DNA from: Neobacillus cucumis
GTDB lineage: Bacteria; Bacillota; Bacilli; Bacillales_B; DSM-18226
Reading direction: 5' to 3'
Length of the DNA stretch: 15,918 bases
NCBI RefSeq assembly: GCF_023715505.1
Contig: NZ_JAMBOH010000057.1
Coordinates: forward strand, 1 to 15,918
A program made the position numbers and the translations under genes. The notes beneath the pieces were generated by a model. It had not been told where the DNA came from. It ran no database searches and saw nothing but the letters and a program-made list of their open reading frames with translations. Position 1 is the first letter of the stretch, and every line of letters starts with the position of its first letter. Below, piece after piece: positions 14,264-15,918 of the stretch.

Positions 14264-14668
14264 ATGAGAATTAAACCCTCTAAGGTTCATAAACCTGAAT
14301 TTAAAAAAGGGTATTGTCCTCCCTTTGAAATGAATCGAATGAAATGGACGTTTCACTCTTATGACGCAGACCCATTCCCTTCTGTTCCGCATGGGCACAG
14401 CGTTAATTCTTCACATAAGTTACAAGTTCATACCGGAGATATTTACAAAGGGAAAGTGGTATGTGGGAAAATCACAAAAAAAGAATACAAAAGGCTTTGG
14501 GATGATCCGAATTTTATTAAATATGTTAAAATAGCCGAACAACACTACGAGAACGAGAAAAAGAACACTATTCGTAGAGCCAGAGTAAGGCACAAATGGA
14601 GAATTCCCAGTCGCGCCCGCCCTCTTTTTACTGTTACTACCGAAGTAGAAATATTCGACCCCGAATAA
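14264..14668 (+). CDS. 134-aa basic protein of unknown function
   Basis: I do not recognise a family. The ATG at 14264 follows AAAGGAG by 6 bases. The protein is soluble, basic and rich in aromatic and His residues. Its first part, MRIKPSKVHKPEFKKGY, leads into PPFEMNRMKWTFHSYDADPFP and PHGHS. The middle, LQVHTGDIYKGKVVCGKITKKEYKRLW, resembles a small beta sheet followed by a helix. A very basic segment (NTIRRARVRHKWRIPSRARP, about 101-120) could bind nucleic acid. It stands alone with its own terminator. The opposite orientation to its neighbours and lack of partners give no further clue. Confidence 0.6.
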   Translation: MRIKPSKVHKPEFKKGYCPPFEMNRMKWTFHSYDADPFPSVPHGHSVNSSHKLQVHTGDIYKGKVVCGKITKKEYKRLWDDPNFIKYVKIAEQHYENEKKNTIRRARVRHKWRIPSRARPLFTVTTEVEIFDPE

Positions 14669-14680
14669 GAATAATAAAAT

Positions 14681-14708
14681 AAGGTCTGCCCTATTACAGA
14701 CGGACCTT
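14681..14708 (+). terminator. Rho-independent terminator after the 134-aa gene
   Basis: AAGGTC and GACCTT pair over 6 bp, with an inner TCTG/CAGA alternative pairing, followed by TTAATATTT. It lies 13 bases beyond the stop and may also serve the convergent membrane-protein gene. Confidence 0.65.
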
Positions 14709-14714
14709 TAATAT

Positions 14715-15299
14715 TTAACTAACTGTATTCGTATTTACTGGTTCGGGGGAATTATACTTAAGAAATCTTTGTATTTTAGTTTGGGGCCTTTGAAATTTTT
14801 TCTTAATTATTGGCAACTTTTGTATATCACTGAAACTAAAAAGGTACGTTTCAGAATCATCCTGGTTTATGTCTTGATGTGGATCTTTTGAACAGATACA
14901 TACCTCTGGATTCATCATCTTATGGATATAAACGTCCCCTGTACCTGGTATGTGTACTTTATATTTAAAGTGATATTTAGCAAAAACCGGTACAATTATA
15001 GTCGTAAACATACTTACAAACATAAGTCCAAAAATAAACCAGGCAATTCCTAATCCTAATACATAATTCCAGTCTGTCGTTTCATATTTTTTTCCCCTAA
15101 ACATTAATGACCACATAAAATAAAGATCAGCTGCCAAAACCCCGATGAATGCAGACAAACTGATTAATCTATAAAGACCCAGTTTTATAAGCTGCTCTTG
15201 AGTTAAAAAAGCTTGTTCCAATTCAGACTTTGATAATAATGCTTTCACACCTACTAATAAACCTATTCCAGCCCCTATTAATGAAAAAATTTTGCTCAT
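14715..15299 (-). CDS. Membrane protein with three helices and a cytoplasmic tail, 194 aa
   Basis: Family not recognised. The ATG at 15299 is chosen because AAGGAG lies 8 bases upstream; an ATG at 15326 has no such site. Membrane segments are seen at about residues 4-20 (IFSLIGAGIGLLVGVKA), 45-62 (LISLSAFIGVLAADLYFMW) and 80-106 (VLGLGIAWFIFGLMFVSMF, then TTIIVPVFA). The remaining 88 residues are hydrophilic, with a PGTGDVYIHKMMNPEVCIC segment holding two Cys two apart, then an acidic stretch and a basic end. A structural or signalling role at the membrane is possible; none is claimed. Confidence 0.6.
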   Translation of the reverse strand: MSKIFSLIGAGIGLLVGVKALLSKSELEQAFLTQEQLIKLGLYRLISLSAFIGVLAADLYFMWSLMFRGKKYETTDWNYVLGLGIAWFIFGLMFVSMFTTIIVPVFAKYHFKYKVHIPGTGDVYIHKMMNPEVCICSKDPHQDINQDDSETYLFSFSDIQKLPIIKKKFQRPQTKIQRFLKYNSPEPVNTNTVS

Positions 15300-15602
15300 T
15301 ATCGTTCTCCTTATTGCGATTATCATAATTTGTGCACTTAAATTAATATAATAAACCCCTTCTTTTGTTAAAAAAGTCCATACGTAAGAAGAATTCTGAA
15401 ATATAAGTGGAATTAATATTATGCAAGTGTTATGTGAGCAACCGTGGCCACATGGTATACAGCGTAGGTGGGGCTGATACTCAACGGGAGCTTAAATGCT
15501 CTATTTTTTTTGCTGAAAAAATCTACTTTAAATTTGAAGAATACCTCATTCTCGGTTCCATACTCAGCGTATTCGAGTCGTTAATTATTAGTGATGTTAA
15601 AA
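15300..15602. other. Gene-poor spacer with a compact GC-richer block
   Basis: No gene is supported; a 70-codon plus-strand frame lacks a ribosome site and family features. The stretch 15434-15490 is richer in G and C than its surroundings, includes the palindrome GTGGCCAC (15444-15451), and runs directly into a terminator hairpin. It could be a small RNA or the tail of a lost gene. Confidence 0.35.
15488..15511 (+). terminator. Rho-independent terminator, plus strand
   Basis: GAGC / GCTC stem with a 6-base loop, followed by TATTTTTTTT. It ends a plus-strand transcript for which no gene is seen. Confidence 0.6.
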
Positions 15603-15603
15603 C

Positions 15604-15633
15604 AAAAAAGCCCCCATAAAAGAAAAGAGGCTT
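15604..15633 (-). terminator. Rho-independent terminator of the truncated gene
   Basis: On the minus strand AAGCCTC and GGGGCTT pair over 7 bp (one wobble) around a 12-base loop, followed by TTTTTTG. The stem starts within the stop codon of the truncated gene. Confidence 0.7.
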
Positions 15634-15792
15634 AAATAGTTGAGACACCTTTATAGTTTTCAATCATTTTTTCTAACTGCATTTCATCAGTAGAGATTAC
15701 ATACTTTGACTCCCACAGGCTGCTTCCATGATCTGTTTTAGATTCAGGAAATTCCTTATACAAAAACCTTGCCGATCCACCCTTAAGCGCTT
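15632..15792 (-). pseudogene. 3' fragment of an unknown gene cut by the second IS copy
   Basis: An open frame enters from the IS boundary and ends at 15632. It encodes 52-53 residues containing ALKGGSARFLYKEFPESK, then DHGSSLWESKYVIS, and ending ENYKGVSTI. Its own terminator follows directly, which supports a real gene end. The rest of the gene should lie beyond the IS, outside this window. The family is not recognised. Confidence 0.6.
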
Positions 15793-15918
15793 TGGTATGT
15801 CAACACTAAATCAAACATTTTTTTTAAGGGCTAAGTTTCGATAAGTCACCGGACTTAAGTAGTCAAGTGTGCTGTGCGAACGGATATTATTGTACCAATT
15901 AACATAATCAAAAAGTTC
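15793..15918 (-). mobile_element. Second IS3-family copy, partial at the window edge
   Basis: These 126 bases are the exact reverse complement of 10552-10677, the end of orfB and the right terminal repeat of the first copy. They begin with the same TGGTATGTCAACAC terminus, which supports the boundary of both copies. Orientation is opposite to the first copy. The bases just left are CTT, the expected 3-bp duplication to look for on the far side. Confidence 0.92.

Noticed and set aside
15407..15619. A 70-codon plus-strand frame
   Set aside because: No ribosome site, it runs through the terminator at 15488-15511 and has no recognised motif.
10678..15792. A composite transposon made of the two IS copies
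   Set aside because: The layout allows it, but each copy would be expected to have its own 3-bp duplication; the first copy has TAT on both sides, which indicates independent insertion.

Overview
The window is low-GC, AT-rich DNA whose proteins look most like Bacillaceae: an HPr almost colinear with that of Bacillus subtilis, a LicR-type PRD regulator, a SinI-type anti-repressor, and DUF3916-like and CBO0543-like proteins. AGGAGG-like ribosome sites are strong throughout. The sequence alone does not fix genus or species. Most genes lie on the minus strand, so transcription runs mainly right to left.

Layout. (1) 1-1190: two very small minus-strand genes, one secreted and one Pro/Gly-rich. Two diverged direct repeats (287-325 and 1146-1185) bracket them, and upstream lies an array of TTTAC motifs spaced by about two or three helical turns. 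(2) 1190-4986: a row of short, unrelated minus-strand accessory genes (DUF3916-like, leucine-rich repeat, unknown 65-aa, 5'-truncated CBO0543-like, and a 57-aa homing-endonuclease-associated-repeat protein). Most are followed by the same small stem-loop repeat with a conserved 12-nt loop (AAAGCACCCGTT on the plus strand), next to a rho-independent terminator. It looks like an array of gene-plus-repeat modules. (3) 4987-9311: a beta-glucoside/cellobiose-type PTS operon on the minus strand, in the order EIIB, EIIA, EIIC, 6-phospho-beta-glucosidase and a stand-alone HPr. (4) 9442-10677: a complete IS3-family element (DD35E, 3-bp TAT target duplication) inserted between that operon and its probable activator gene. 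(5) 10743-12665: a LicR-like regulator with two HTH regions, two PRDs, an EIIB-like and an EIIA-like domain, and all expected phosphorylatable residues. (6) 12690-15792: small regulators and unknowns. These are a SinI-like anti-repressor, a frameshifted XRE regulator translationally coupled to a 79-aa gene, a 134-aa unknown, a three-helix membrane protein, and the 3' end of a gene cut by a second copy of the IS. (7) 15793-15918: the end of that second copy, in opposite orientation and identical to the first over all visible bases.

How the genes work together. The PTS set would take up and phosphorylate a beta-glucoside such as cellobiose. The GH1 enzyme would hydrolyse the phosphorylated sugar in the cytoplasm. 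The LicR-like protein would sense PTS phosphorylation state and activate the operon. A cre-like site upstream of the EIIB gene suggests CcpA control. The extra HPr keeps both His15 and Ser46, so it could serve in phosphotransfer and in CcpA signalling. The flanks carry the marks of repeated gain and loss: repeats, IS copies, truncated genes and relics.
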